This document shows, piece after piece, positions 46,401-59,133 of a stretch of DNA of 64,000 nucleotides (its first letter is position 1; each line of letters opens with the position of its first letter). The notes beneath the pieces are model-generated. The model saw only the letters and a list, made by a program, of their open reading frames with translations, made no database searches and was not told where the DNA came from. The translations under genes and the position numbers were made by a program. Origin of the DNA: Austropuccinia psidii (taxonomy: Eukaryota; Basidiomycota; Pucciniomycetes; Pucciniales; Sphaerophragmiaceae); the NCBI GenBank assembly GCA_023105745.1, contig JALGQZ010000004.1:41492437-41556436 (forward strand). Direction: 5' to 3'.

Positions 46401-47662
46401 AATTTTTTAATATTTTTTGCAGATTTTGGGTTATTTTTCCATAATATTACCCAGAAATTCCCTCAAAGCCAGATAATAGCTCATCAGGATCTTTTAGAAA
46501 TATGAAAATTCTCAATACTACATGTTTTTAAGAGAACTTTTGTGCCTGAGGCTTCTTCTGGTTAATCAAGCTCTATTCGCATTCAAAATGGTAGTTTCAG
46601 CTTCAAAATGTGCTAGCTTTATGTAATTTTGAAAACTTACTAACTCTTGTCATGCTGTAAATTTTTTCCCCATAATCACATTTATGGAATTTCTTTGAGC
46701 TATTTGAAGGTTTATTATTTTATTAAGTGGCCCCTGATAGGGTTTGATACATATTTCTGGCTCCAAAGCAGAAGATAATATTCAAAATAGTAATCTTATT
46801 TCCAGAAAAACACTATTTGAACTTGTTTTAGGGTTTTTGAGGGTTTTCTCAATATTCAAGATGACTCATTCAGCACAAATTGTTTTTTATGACAGGATTT
46901 AGCTATAATATCATTAATAATACTTTAATATTCAAAAGGCCCGGTAGAAATAAATCTGTTTGTCTTTGGTTCCGTTTTCATAATTTCTTCTCTCACCATG
47001 GTGCCAGACACAAAAATGAAAAAAAGTTTTTTTGATAAGTCATTAATTTCTCAAAAGAAAATGAATGGTGAAATGATATTTTGGATCAATCTTTCTGAGT
47101 TATAAGTATTTTATATGAGTTTTTGATAATTTTTAAACATGAGAAAAAAATTTAAAGAATTAAAGATATATTCAAAAAATAAACCATTATACTATTATTT
47201 AAAATCAAGTACTTCTCCCTTTCACAAAAGATGTTTTTGAGGTAAAATAAATTGAAAAAGGTGCTTTTGAGAGTTAGAATATAAAAAAATAAAAAATAAT
47301 TTTACTTACCCTGATTGGTAAAAGAAGATTAAAATAGACATATTTATTTTTTTTACTAAAAATCAAATATTTATCTTTAAAAACTTTTTAAGAGATATTA
47401 AAGGATACCAAATAAATCTTTGGGATTAATTGATAAAAGAAATCTGAAAAATGAGTATTGAAATGGAGTCCCTTGAAGTGGTATCTAAAGATGAAATTAT
47501 GAAGAATTTTCAGATTAGTTTTATAAGCTTGGTGAGAAAGCTCAGTTATGAAAAATGTATCAATTTATATTTTGTGTGGTTCAAATGTTGAAATGGTCAT
47601 AAGAGTTACATAAAATAGTAATATTGATTATCTCATGTTCTTGAAATATCTTAAAGTGATGG
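40460..47662. other. Gene-poor AT-rich spacer (7.2 kb)
   Basis: No frame longer than about 90 codons and none with a recognisable motif. Base composition is less extreme than at 17-22 kb. It may be old, unrecognisable transposon sequence. I found no tRNA, rRNA or tandem array on reading. Confidence 0.55.
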
Positions 47663-47667
47663 GTTTA

Positions 47668-49246
47668 TGTCACAGGTGCTCTTGGTAATGACAAGGGTGG
47701 ACTGGCACTCAGGAATCAAGAACTCACTTGCAGAGCTCCAAAAGAATAAAGAAATAGTTTAAGAATGTATTTTTTAAGAAAAGATAAGAGAAGATACAGA
47801 TATGCAGAAAATAATAAGAAAGAAGCCAAAGGCCAAAGATCCAAAAATGAATCTTAAATTCACTTTTTAAACCTGCTAGAAAGAACAATGGAGTTTTTAA
47901 AGGATATGACCACCAATATCCACTGACAGGAAAGGAAGAAGGTGCAAATGACAGACTTATGAATATAAGTATTTAATTGAAAAGTGAAAGGGAAATAATA
48001 ATATCAATATATCCAGTAGATTAATCACTTTGAGAAAAAGTCCCCAGGTGTTGAAAGGGGATCTAGTATATATGAAAAGTTAAAAGACTGATCCTGGAGG
48101 GTTGAGAACCCAACTGCATAATTGGTATACAGCTATATTGACTGTTTTGGGAAAATACAGCTTGGTTATCCTGAAAAAAGAGATGTGTGTATTGAATCCT
48201 CACAGTGTATAAATGAATTAGCTAAAAAGTTCAATTCCATACAGGTTGCTTAAATAAAGCCTGTATAGAGAAATGGAGTTGTCCAAAGGGGGATGGAGCT
48301 CTTGATTCCTTGAAAACTGAACTGGGGAGAACCACCTCTTAGAAAATACTTTGCAAGAATTACCTGGGGAAATAATATTGGAATAGTAAAGAGAAATATA
48401 TGAAGGGACAGGTGATTGGTGTCCTCAAATGGTCTTCTGAGTGTCACCATAAATTTCAAGATGGAGTATTTCAAATTCTTCCTTCAAAAATAGGTTTGTG
48501 GACTGGTGACTTGAATTCCAATGGGATAATTGAGCCTTGAAATTGTCACCATAGGATTTCTGAGGAGAAATGGTGCATAATGGTATATAGTACCCTATAT
48601 ACCTCATACAAAGTTCTTGTAGACCTGGGTGCAATATTGGGGAAGGTTTTCCCTTGTCTTGAGGGGAGAACCTTTGAAAGGGTGGCCTATGGCCTCTGGA
48701 GACCTCCAGAGGCCATTGCTTGAGTATGGTGGGTCCTTGGAACAAATGGAAATTCTTGAGGTTTTGGGTCATTTTGGCCCTTAGGGGTTGAGTGGCCAAA
48801 ATATGGTGTGGGACCCACCTGGGATTGGGGGCCAGAGGTATGGCCCCTTTTTCTCTCATTAGATTGAGGAAACAAGGGGCCTGAATGGTTCCACGGTCTG
48901 CAGAGTGACTAAATGGCCCAAAACCCCCTAATTAAAGGGGGTAGGCCAAAGGGCCTGGTTATCAATGAAAGGGAATAGGTCCCCAGAAGACTAACAAGAC
49001 CCCCGGGCATAATTTCAGGGGGGTGGCCTGAGGGGAAAGGATTATGGAAATGGCCTAAAATTCCATTGGGTTCAGGATATGTCCCCCCACCATAAATAAA
49101 GGTTGATGCCAGGAGTGGTCAGAAAAAGTATGTGTGACCCAGAGGCCACTAAACTCCACAAGGGGCCAATTGGCCATCAAATTGTTAAGGAGAAGGATTG
49201 CCATTAACCACCAATTGGGGGGGGGGTCTTTCATGTGGTTTTGACA
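47668..49246 (-). repeat. 3' LTR of chromovirus 2
   Basis: Matches 55437-57056 throughout: CTCTTGG near 47682 against 55449, GGAATCAAGA near 47720, GTATTGGAT/GTATTGAAT near 48190, and the shared CATTTTGGCCCTTAGGGGTT block near 48770 and 56540. The two LTRs differ at many sites, so the insertion is old. The element-5' side of the LTR (48640-49246) is much richer in GGCC and G runs than the rest. Confidence 0.88.
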
Positions 49247-49628
49247 CTACCCCCATCTTTAATGGTGATCTCCTGAGCACCAAGACAAGGTAGAAAGCCT
49301 ATTGAGGCTTTTTGAGATGAATTTGACATAGGGGTTCCGGAGGCATTGAAATTTGGAGAATAAATTTGACACTGATAATGAGGTTTGCATATTATGTCAG
49401 GATCATTTGGTCTTCTTTTGACATTTGGATTTGTCCTTGAAAGAATTTGAGTTTTATGTGACATTTTTCTTGATTTTTATGACAGAAAAAAAAACTTTTG
49501 AAGAAATATAATGAAGACAAAATAAAAGAAAAGAAAAGAAAAGGGGTGATTGATGAGGTTTCCAATATTAATCATAGAATTGAATGCTGAATTTCTTTTG
49601 AAAAAGGACCTGGAAAAGGAAATGATGC

Positions 49629-49995
49629 CAGGTGCTCACAGAGTGGCCAAGGTGATGTTTTGAAAGATTGTAGACCCCTAAGGGATTTGCACACCTGGAG
49701 AGGAACTTATTTTTGGTAGCTACCAATCCTGCCAGTGGCATAAATTTAAAAAAAATAAAATAAAAATTGACTTGAAGTATAAGGTATTGGGATTTGAATT
49801 TGGGAGGATGGTCCATTTGACCAAGTGAAATTGCCATAAAACATGGATATCAATGTAGAAAGCTTTGGCAAGAGTCCTGTGTCCGAAGAATTGACATGTG
49901 CTCACAGAGGGACCAAAGCAATGCTTACAACAAAGGGGTAGAATACCTCTAAAGGTGCATACCAAGAGTAGGACTTACTTTTGGTAATTACTCTC
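49629..49995 (-). repeat. Duplicated segment between the pol end and the 3' LTR
   Basis: About 105 bp at 49629-49733 (GTGCTCACAGAGTGGCCAA ... TTATTTTTGGTA) recurs with divergence at 49897-49997 (GTGCTCACAGAGGGACCAA ... TTACTTTTGGTA). The intervening ~160 bp is AT-rich. A tandem duplication in the 3' untranslated part of the element. Confidence 0.65.
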
Positions 49996-50024
49996 CCCAC
50001 CAAAACCTATAAAAGATCAACCTC

Positions 50025-50450
50025 CTGAATAATCTTGTGCTGGATTCTCAGGATAAAATTGTTGAAAATCTTTGAAAAGTTAAGGACAATTCTGGAGGTT
50101 TTTGGTTGGTTCCCAAGTGGATCTTTCTGGATCTTTATTGAAGCCTTTCCATTCCAAAAGATACCATAATTTTCCTTTATTGAACTTTGAATCCAGTATT
50201 TTGGAGACTTACCATTGCTCTTCTTCTTCAATTATGATTGGAGGAGGAGGATCTTGATGCCAAGTTGGGATTGTTAATTTCTTTACTAGTTCAAGGAGGG
50301 AAATATGGAAGACTGGGTGGATGGAATTCCATTGAGATAAGAGGCAAGGGTACTAACTTCCTTCAATATTGGAAATGGAACCAAACATCTTTCTGAAAGT
50401 TTTTTGGTAGGTATTGCTGATTTGATGTTCTTGGAAGAAAGCCATACCAT
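50025..50450 (-). pseudogene. Chromovirus 2 integrase C-terminus and chromodomain
   Basis: Reading down the minus strand: MVWLSSKNIKS-like and LSER-x-L-x-PFPILK segments (about 50475-50380), then a chromodomain near 50225-50040 with SKILDS-like strand, GKLWYLLEWKGF-like strand, DPERSTWEP-like and a helix NCPELVKDF-like, spread over two frames. The Tyr and Trp of the aromatic cage (W-Y...W-K-G-F...T-W-E) can be made out. Such domains read histone marks and bias integration into heterochromatin. Confidence 0.7.
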
Positions 50451-51265
50451 TTCACCAGGAATGGAAAAAGGTGGAATTGCTCTAATTTTATCTGAATAAC
50501 CTTTAAACCTGTTTATGGAAACTTCATGTTATTTATTCACATCTTGCTTTACTGATTATAATTTGGAAGATAACATTCCAGAAAGGGTATCTTGAGTGAT
50601 GTGAACTGAGTCAAATTGTGGATCTCTTCCATAAAAAGGGGAAAAAAAGGTTATTGTTATGTTGAAGAATGGTCAGAGCTATTGTAGGCAAATTCAGCAA
50701 GAGGGAGTCAGGTGTTCCAATAATCTTGATGATAACTAACAAACATTCAAAGGTACTTCTCTAAGATCTTATTTAAACTCTCTGTCTGTCCATCAGTTTC
50801 TAGGTAATAAGCAGTTAAAAGAGCTCCCAAAATCTTGAGCTGATGACAGAAGTTGGTCCAGAAGGAAGAAAAAAAAGTAAACCCCTATCATGGACAATAC
50901 TTAATGGAAGGCCATTCTTAGAAAAGATATTATTGATGAATGAATAGGCCAAATTTAATAAAGTAACTCAAAACATTGTTGGAATAACTACCACCATTTT
51001 TGAGAACCTGTCCACTATCACCAGAATTGAGTAAAAGGAATAGGACAGTGGAAGTTGAGTGATGAAGTCCATTGAGAGACAAGTCTAAGGAACATTTGGA
51101 ATTAGAAGAAGCTTGAGGAGGCCAAACACCTTTTCATGGATATTTTTGTTTCTTGAAAACTGTTTACAGGATGATAGATAATCCTTGATACATTAATTAA
51201 TGCCATACCAGTGTAAATCCCGCCTGAAAATCTTGAGAGTCTTCTCTTGGCTAGGATAGCCAGCT
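50451..51265 (-). pseudogene. Chromovirus 2 integrase core
   Basis: Recognisable DDE pieces: a zinc-finger remnant upstream (about 51265-51150); LSMDFITQLPLSYSFYSILV then IVDRFSKMVVVIPTM (51085-50985) with the first Asp; SIVHDRG near 50910 with the second Asp; and a KLMDRQRV-like remnant near 50795 where the P-E-T-D-G-Q-T-E-R-V block with the catalytic Glu should be. GRDPQFDSVHITQDTL near 50630-50580 is the conserved post-core segment. Many stops. Confidence 0.75.
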
Positions 51266-51539
51266 AGAGGAGAGTCATGGCTGATTGGAAGTATATTGGG
51301 TTTAATTGTGGGGTAATTTGGAACCAACACCAAATCTTTGAAAAGAAGAATTTTGGAATAAGGATCAAGAGAATAATATTAAACAGACTTACCTTCAGCC
51401 AATTCTTGAAAAATACTTTTATACTGAGAATATTGACATGATGCCTTCTGAATCGGATAGATAAAATTTTAAAAATAATCCACCTTTAAAGCAAAGTATT
51501 TTGAGGGTTGGAATTCATCTTTCTTGATTAGTTGTTTAA

Positions 51540-52060
51540 AGTTCATTGAATTCTTTCTGATGAAATCCTCCTCCCTCTCTGGGTAAAAATTTTACCAAAA
51601 TTACAAATGATCATGAAGAGTAGCCAGGAAGCCAGTGCAGTAAGTGATTGAAAATGAAATTTGGAAAGGAACTCATCCCAGAAGGTGTGATGGAGAGTAT
51701 AGAACTTTGAGGTCATGAAGTACTGAAGAGAGGAATGACTGGTAAGAACTTCAAAGGGGTGAGAAAGAGAAAGAAGAAAAGCCCTCCAGCTCTCAAGAGC
51801 CCAGGCTATTCCAAGTATTTACTTGTAATGAATTGAATAGTTGAGCTCTTCTGGAATAGGCTTTCAGCTATAAAATGCAATGGGATGTTCTCCTGAGTCG
51901 GAGACCTGACTCAGTACAGCATGCAAGGGATAATTTGATGAATCAGTCTCTACAATAAATGGTAGAGAAGGATTGAAGAAGTTCTGAAAGCCTCTTTGAG
52001 TTGATGAAACTGGATAAGAGCTTCCTCATTAAGGGGGAAAACTGAATTTTTTTCAAGGAA
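51540..52060 (-). pseudogene. Chromovirus 2 RNase H region
   Basis: Minus-strand pieces match the gypsy order: a connection helix (NYSNKI-like, near 52095), EAFRTSSILLHFLYLLS-type sequence in shifted frames, then (51960-51880) a TDSSNYPLHAVLSQVSDSGE-like block carrying the first Asp. An ALESWRAF-like block (about 51815) and VLTSHSSLQYFMTSK (about 51720) follow. In the last block the usual Asp-His-Ser-Ser has become Ser-His-Ser-Ser. Non-functional. Confidence 0.7.
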
Positions 52061-52079
52061 CCTGGTGAGTGAACTGATT

Positions 52080-52960
52080 TTATTTGAATAATTCTTGATG
52101 AAACAAAAGTAGAAATTGGCCAAGCCAAGAAATGATTGAAGATCCTTTAGATCTCTTGGAGGAGGCTAATTAAAAGCTTTTTGGAGTTCTTATTGGTCCA
52201 TCTTGAGACCTTTGGAATAAACAAGGTAACCTAGATATTCAGCACTTGAATCATGAAACAGGCACTTGGATTCCTTGGACAAAGGGTTATTAGCTCTGAG
52301 TCTGAGAATAACAGTGGAAACATGAGTGACATGTTCTTCCTCAGACTTGAAGAATACCATAATATCATTCAGATAAGCCCCAAAATAAACATCTGGAAGA
52401 TCAGAGAAACAATCATTGACAATATTTTAAAAAGAGGCAGGAGAATTGGTAAGCCCAAATGGCCTAACTGCCATATTTTATTCTGAAAGGTGTAAAATTT
52501 TTATTACCCCCCTTGATTCTGAGTAGGTGATATGAAAAACACAGATAAATATTGGAAAAGATAGAAGAATTACTGAAAACAGTGGGAAGCTTATTCACAT
52601 GAGCAACAGGATATTTGTTCTTCCTTTGCAGTAATAAACCAACAAATGAAAGACACAATTCTTCTTTTTATCAAAAAGGAAAGCTTCTACTGTTGAATAG
52701 GAGCTTTTCAAGATGAAATATTTCTCTACATTCTCTGAAATGTAGGCCCTTAGTCTCTATAAATCTTGATTTGACAAAGAGTAGATGACCCCAAATGGAG
52801 GTAGAGACCTTTCCAGCTCAATATGATGATCAATGGCACAGTGAAAAGGAAGTTTTTCTGCTTTCACCTTGAATAATACATCCAACTAGTGGTTATAAGA
52901 AGAAGGGACATTATACATCATGGTTTCAATTTCTTATGGCTCTTCTTCTTCATCCCACAA
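52080..52960 (-). pseudogene. Chromovirus 2 reverse transcriptase
   Basis: Spread over several frames: ERSLPPFGVIYSLSNQDL near 52810-52755, RLRAYISENVEKYFI near 52750, a degraded R-L-C-V-D-Y segment near 52650, LLRIKGGNKNFTPFRIKYGS near 52520-52464, and QLGHLGLP-like remains of the MPFGL block near 52460. The catalytic box (52364-52375) reads Tyr-Leu-Asn-Asp instead of Tyr-Leu-Asp-Asp, a G-to-A change of the first catalytic Asp. SEEEHVTHVS and YLGY follow near 52340-52220. Confidence 0.8.
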
Positions 52961-53480
52961 CTCCTCCAGGGAGTAATGATAAGGTGAAGGAGGAAGGTCC
53001 ACATTCCCATGGAGGAGATGAAGTGAATATATATATTTATCTTTTCCAAAAGCTTTCATTTCTTTCAAGACTTCATCTATAGAGGATAGTAATTACTGAT
53101 GGGAGTTGGGAGAAGGAATATGGACAGAAGCTCAAAATTATGGTGTTCTAGAATCACCAACCAGAGCTGCACATGTGTTGGCAGAAGGAAAGTAATTACT
53201 GAAATAATTAGAAGAATAATGATAGTCCTTATGATGAGTATTAAAGGTTACCAGCCCTTTACTCCAATAAGTAGATGAATTAAATTTTTTGAGGAAGTCA
53301 AAGCTCAATATGCAGTCTGCTCCCTTGGGAGTATCAATGACTAAAAGGTCCCATTCAAAGCTTGGAAATGAAGGAAGCTAAACCATAAATTTAGTATAGT
53401 GAGTCACAAATAAAGAAGGGTACTCTTAGGAGTCCAAAATTATATTAAGAATCTTCTCTGGAAGCTCTGACTTTGTCAAA
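52961..53480 (-). pseudogene. Chromovirus 2 aspartic protease and spacer to RT
   Basis: The C-terminal half of the protease is readable: LVIDTPKGADCILSFDFLKK then FNSSTYWSKGLVTFN near 53355-53240. This corresponds to the LPKG...ILG-x-DFL block of gypsy proteases; Gly in ILG is Ser here. Further down a Ser-rich linker, LVGDSRTP and DLPPSPYHYSLEELWDEEEE (near 53010-52945) are preserved. The active-site D-S/T-G is in the damaged segment near 53560-53520 (YSAATNS in place of D-S-G-A). Confidence 0.7.
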
Positions 53481-54862
53481 GAGTACTTGTGAACAAACTG
53501 CTTTGCAATAAGTGAGTTGGTAGCAGCAGAATAAATGAGAATACTGTGAAAAATATCAGAGAGAGAGAAGAAAAAAAAATTCAAGAGATTTTTTGACACC
53601 AGTATTAAGAATGCAAAATTGTGCTCTGGGTGGAAAACAGTGAAGATTGAACACAATATGATCTTCACTAAGGCTTTTCACTGGCTGGGAAACCTGCCTG
53701 CTGGTTTGGTAAGCTGGTGCTGAGGTTTTTTGACACAAGTAGAAATATTATAATTCTCACTACAATAGGAAAAAAATCCTTCCTTCAATCTTCTTTCTTT
53801 TCCAGAACCCATAAATTCATGGTCCTTATTAGAAAAAGAAGAAAGGCACTTGTACCTCTTCTGGAAGTTAGGATTTGTCTTTTTCTTTTGCCTTAAGCTT
53901 GAAGAATTTTGAGGGATTGAAGAACTTGATCTTTAGGCTTCAGTATTCTTCTCTTGGGAATGATTATTCTGATTTTGTCTCTGATGGGACCTGGTATCAA
54001 GCTCCAGGCTAATATCCATTCAGTATTGAAGAGAATAAATAGCTGAATTACGGGAGGCCAATAAATTCCTGAAATAAACTAAAGAGTTGGGATTTGAATA
54101 ATGTCCAGATATTGAGGAGGTATGCTGGGTCTTGATTGGTGAGATTGGAAAGATAATGCTAAATCCATTTTGCAGCCCTTCCAGCAAGAAATGAAGTGTA
54201 ATAAAGAAATTTTTTGATGTATTCAGAGAAATTTTCCTTGTCATTGTGAACAATAAGCTGGAAGAACTGAATGAAACTTCTTACTTCAAAGGGCTGAGTC
54301 CCATCAAAGAATCCTTGTGTCTTGAAGGCTGGTGGTCTTAAAGCTGCTTGAAGAGTGTCCATAATTTGGTGATTTGTTGCATTATTACTAACAAGGATGG
54401 TTCAGAATGATTGGACTAGGCTAGAGTTAGCCTTCCAGTATCTTTAGATTCCCCCACACAATCAGGGACAACTTCAGTATCTTCATACTCTTCCTCTTCC
54501 ACATAATTCTCCTCATCCCTTGAATCATCCTCAACAAGGCCTTTGAGAGTTGTCCTTGAAATACCTGTAAAATCACAAACTACTACCAAGAATGAATTTA
54601 ACCTTCCTGGATGTTTCTGCTCCTTCCACGATTGGTTCTCTTTCTAATTGGGCTCTCAGTTGAGGAACTGCTAGGGTGCCATCAAGAGGAGCTCTTGAAA
54701 TTGGAGTAAGAGCAGCTTGACTTCTGGCCAGAGACCTTTTCTGTCTTGCAGGAGGTAAATTTTGGATAGGGGTATTGAGAATAAACTCAAATTAAAAATG
54801 TGAATAATATCAAAAATAATATATGAGGACTTGAGGAAAATCAAATGGAATCTTGAAGTCAA
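53481..54862 (-). pseudogene. Chromovirus 2 gag
   Basis: Minus-strand order: a Pro/Arg/Ala-rich N-terminus (PPARQKRSLARSQAALTP near 54755-54700, then APLDGTLAVPQLRAQLERE to about 54630), an acidic stretch (54530-54470), and the capsid core MDTLQAALRPPAFKTQGFFD to FLAGRAAKWI (54362-54162), which contains the gypsy gag pattern F-x-G-T-x-P. A nucleocapsid knuckle remnant near 53780-53735 reads SYCSENYNISTC, where both the first Cys and the His of C-x2-C-x4-H-x4-C are replaced. Stops are frequent after 54162. Confidence 0.78.
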
Positions 54863-55436
54863 GGATCAAAATGAATATCTTCAAGGAAAGAAAAAATACA
54901 TGATTTTGTGAAGTCGATAAATAAATAAGTCTTGAGGAAAATAAATAAAATAAAATTAATTATTGAGGAAAAATAGATAAATAATCAAATCAAATGGTAA
55001 ATCAGATTCTTGAGGTCAAAATCAGTTTTATGTCAAATAAATCAATCAAAATAAATTCCAATGAAATCTTTCTTTGAATCAAAATTTTTGAAGAAAAAAT
55101 AAAAAATTAATCTTAATGAATGAAGATTTTGTGTGAATGAATTCTGAGACCAATTTAAAAGTCAAAATTAACCTGGGACTTGAATTGAAATTGAATGGGA
55201 TAAAATGACTAAAAATGGTCAGCCAAACAATTTTTAAGCGAAATGTTTTTGATAAATATTGAAATAAAGTAAAAAGAGAAATTTAATTTTTAAGAATAAT
55301 AGAATTATTGGAAATTGAGATATTTGAAGAAAAAGTCATTGAGATAATGAAAATGTCATAATTTATGAATAAATATTTTTGAGATAAAAATTAAAATAAA
55401 GGAATTAAATAATAAATTACGAGCTAATTAATCTAA
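54863..55436. other. Chromovirus 2 leader between 5' LTR and gag
   Basis: AT-rich untranslated leader (minus strand) of about 570 bp. A primer-binding site should adjoin the LTR at 55436, but the sequence TTAGATTAATTAGC does not let me name a tRNA. Confidence 0.5.
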
Positions 55437-57056
55437 CTTCACAGGGGCTCTTGGCAATGGAAAAAGTGGACTGGCACCAAGGAATCAAGAGCTTATTTTC
55501 AGGGCTCCAAAAAAATGAAGAAATATTTGAAGAATATATTTCTTTAACAAAGAAAAGAGCAAATACAGATATGCAGAAGATAATAATAAAGAGGCCAAAG
55601 GCCAAAGATCCAATCAGATTAATCCTCAATTTACTGTTTCAACATTCCAGAAAGAAGAATTGAATTAGTAAAGGATATGACCACCAATATTAACTGACAG
55701 GAAAAGAAGAAGGTCCAAATGACTTACTTATGGATATCAGTATTTACTTACAAAATGAAAAGGTAACCATAATAGAAATAAATCAAGTAGATTTATTAAC
55801 TAGGAAAACATCCCTAGGGGTTAAAAGAGTGACCAGTATATGTGAAAAGCTGAAATACTAAGCCTTGAGGGTTGAGAACCCAATTCTATAATTGGTATAC
55901 AAATATATTGAATGTTTTGAGAAAATACAGCTTGGCCATATTGAGAAAAATGTGGTATGTATTGGATCACCACAGTGTATAAATAAATTAGTCCAAAGGT
56001 CAATTCCATACAGTTTGCTTGAATAAAGCCTTTCTAAATCAATTGATTTGTCCAAAGGGTGCTGTAGCTCTTCATTCCTTGACAGCTGAATTGGGGATAA
56101 ACACCTCTAGGAAAATCCTTGGCCAGTATTCCCCTGGGGGAATACTATTCAAATAGTAGATACCAATACCTGAAAGGAAAATCTATTCGTGTTCTCAAAT
56201 GGTCTTGTGAGTGTCCCCATGAATTGAAAGCTTGAGTCTCTGGAAGTCTTGCTTCAAAAATAGGTTGGTGAACTGGTGACTTGAGCTCATAAGTGATAAT
56301 TGAGTCTTGAAATTTTCACCATTAAATTTCTGAGGAGAGATGCTGCATAGTGGTATATAGTACCATATATTCCCCATACTAAGTGCCTTCAGACCTGGGT
56401 CCAAGATTGGGGAAGGGTTTTCCCTTTTACTGAGGGGAAAAACTTTTAAAGGGTGGCTGACAGCCCCTGGTGACTTCCCGAGGTCATTTATTGAGTATTG
56501 AGGGTCCTTGGCACCAATTGCAATTATTGAGGTTTTGGGTCATTTTGGCCCTTAGGGGTTGAGAGGCCAAAATGTGGTGTGGGACCCACCTGGGATTAGG
56601 GGCCAGAGGTATGGCCCATTGCCCCCTTTTGGTCTAATTGGCTTGAGGGCAAAAGGGTCCTAAATGGGTCCACATTCCTCTGACTATAGACCATTATTTA
56701 TGGTCTGCAGGCCATAGAGGCCATAGGAGGCTTAAATGGCCCAAAAAACCATTTAGGCCTAAGCCCCCTAATAAAAGGGGGTAGGCCATAGGCCCCTGGA
56801 AGACTGAGAAGACCCCAAGGCCTAATTCCAGTGTGGTGGCCTGGGTGGCAGGGATTATGTAAATGGCCTAAAAGGCCATTAGGTTCAGGATATGGCCTGT
56901 GGCCATAAATGAAGGTCAAGACCAGGAGTGGCCAGAAAGAGTGGGTGTGACACAGAGAACACTAGATGCCACAAGGGGCTAATTTACCATAAAATTGTTA
57001 AGGAAAAGAATTGCCATAAACTACCAATTGGGGGGGCCTTTCCCCTGGTTGTGACA
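55437..57056 (-). repeat. 5' LTR of chromovirus 2
   Basis: Homologous over its length to 47668-49246. Its high-coordinate end (TGTCACAACCAGG on the minus strand) is the element start. The GGCC-rich portion 56400-57056 contains several short inverted motifs such as GGCCATAGAGGCCATAGG. Confidence 0.88.
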
Positions 57057-57061
57057 GTGTA

Positions 57062-59133
57062 ATAAAATTCCCAAATGAAAAGAAAATATGAGGCAAAGAA
57101 GAAAGTTTTTTGTTGCCTCAAAATTCCTTTAAAAAGAAATCAAAATAACTTTAAACTGTATGAGCATAATGTTGAAAACATAAAAGTCAATTTATTTCTC
57201 ATTAGGGCCTGTTTCTTTGTCAAAAAGGACCATTTTACACATTTATTGATATTTTTGGGACTTTAAGCCAGTTTTTTCTTTATTCAAATCTGGGTATTAG
57301 GGTTTTAAACACATAATAATGTGTACTAGGACCCCTAGAAATTTAGAGCCTCTCTAATGAGGCTTGGATTAACTTTATAATAGCTTTACCTTTTTGGTAA
57401 CAGAAAAATCTTCCCTTTTTTTATTGAAACTAAATAATAAATGAGGTCATGGAACCTTTAAGTAACCTAAATTTCAATATTGATGAAATTTCCCCTGGAG
57501 TCTAGCCCTTCATATCAAAATGCAAGGATCTTCGGGGCTTCTGCTTCCCTTTGAGCCAATATTCATTTTCCTCTCCCAATGTAATATTTCAAATTTCTTT
57601 TTCTTTTATTTTGAGAGCTGATGGACAGAATTTATACAAAAACTTCAATTCAATTTGGCCTTGTAACTATAAGATTAGGAAAATTAATACCTTAAATATA
57701 GATTGAAGTTCATTTGTATAACACATGCACATAATTTAGTTGACTAAAATAAATTTACCAATAGCTCTAAGCCATACAAATCACCCCATTTCAAATGAAA
57801 AAGGATTATTAATTACACCAAAGATGGTGTTAATGAATAATAATTTTGATTATTCTCAGATTTCATGTACTGAAAATCCCTGGAGCTTAATTAAAGAATA
57901 CTTACATGTGAGTTATAAAGATTTCACCTATGGGTGAGAAAAGTGGAAAACTAATGGGTAATACAATTGTGAAAGAAACAGTATTCTTATTAAAAAAACA
58001 AAAAAGAGATTTTTCCATGAACTGTTTTTACAAATATTACACAAAAAAATCCTAATATCCTTCATTTTACTCAATTTTAGTTTCAATAATTCTAACTTTA
58101 TGTTTTTTCTAACCTTATAATTTTCAAAAGCTAGTAATTTTAATCATTCCTAATTGATTTGTATCAGATTTTGGGAAAAAAAACTGTAATTAATCAATAT
58201 TTAATTTTTGTGGTATTTTCGGTATATACAATTACCTTTAAGAATATCAGAAGAAGTTTCAAAAAAAGATATATAACTTAGGATTCATAATATCAGAAGG
58301 AACAATTTATTTATTCCAAATTTTTAACATATTATCACTTTGAACTTTGCAGGCTATTTATCATTATGACTTCCTTTTTCATTTCATTGAGATTCTCATT
58401 ATCATTTTGATAGCCTCACTCAGAACTCTCAAATACCATGACAAAAATACCTGTCTTTTTCAATACCAAATACCATATGTAAGTTTGGTTATTTTCCAAA
58501 CAAAAAACCTCAAATTTGGTCCTCTTCAGGGCCTGGGAGATATTCCTTGTTTACAAAACCAATCTTTATCCTTGATAAAAAAATCATCTTTTATCTCAAG
58601 AATCTACTCAGTCCTATTTTATGCTTTTTACAAACTACCCAGATTAATCTTTTTCCATGCCCCATATCACAAAAAATATCCTCTTTTTATATATTTTGAG
58701 CCAAATATGCATACACCATAAGAGTTGAGATGGATTAATAGCTGGAATGATATACTATAGTACGTTTTTACTTCTATTGAAATTGATATCTGAAGAAATT
58801 CTGTTTTCAAACTCCCCTATACCTAGAAACCCAGCTTTTTGGAAAGAGTAAAATACTCAAAACTTTGGAAATTTTGTCAAAAATCATATTTCATATTTCA
58901 AGATCCAATTTGCAGACCTTTTAGACTATATATGACCTGAAATGGCTCTTCCATTGGTATATTTACTACTAATTCCTTTGTTGGTAAGGGTACATTAATA
59001 CAAAACCCACCCCAAATTATCAAATTTACAAACACCAATCCATTGAGATAAAAAATCAAAATTTTTTTAAATGAAATAGCTTGTATCAGATAATTCAAGT
59101 TGAAAATCATAAAGTCCACATTGAAGTTATTTA
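57062..59133. other. AT-rich spacer
   Basis: About 2 kb. The longest frame (58347-58721, 124 codons, Phe/Ile-rich) lacks any known motif or sensible start context, so I do not call it a gene. Nothing else is recognisable. Confidence 0.55.

Larger units (their letters stand above)
47668..57056 (-). mobile_element. Ty3/gypsy chromovirus 2, minus strand, two 1.6 kb LTRs
   Basis: Two directly repeated LTRs (47668-49246 and 55437-57056) start TGTCACA/ends TGTGACA-like and flank a 6.2 kb internal region. Read on the minus strand, this holds gag, protease, RT, RNase H, integrase and a chromodomain. Flanks GTTTA (47663-47667) and GTGTA (57057-57061) are a probable 5-bp TSD with one mismatch. A purine-rich tract (GATGGGGGTAGTG, minus strand, 49247-49259) precedes the 3' LTR. 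Coding frames are heavily broken, much more than in chromovirus 1, with most stops explained by C-to-T changes. The family resembles an abundant Austropuccinia chromovirus (recollection). Confidence 0.9.

Noticed and set aside
58347..58721. 124-codon frame, hydrophobic, possibly membrane protein
   Set aside because: Phe/Ile richness follows from AT composition; no motif, intron signal or CpG retention.
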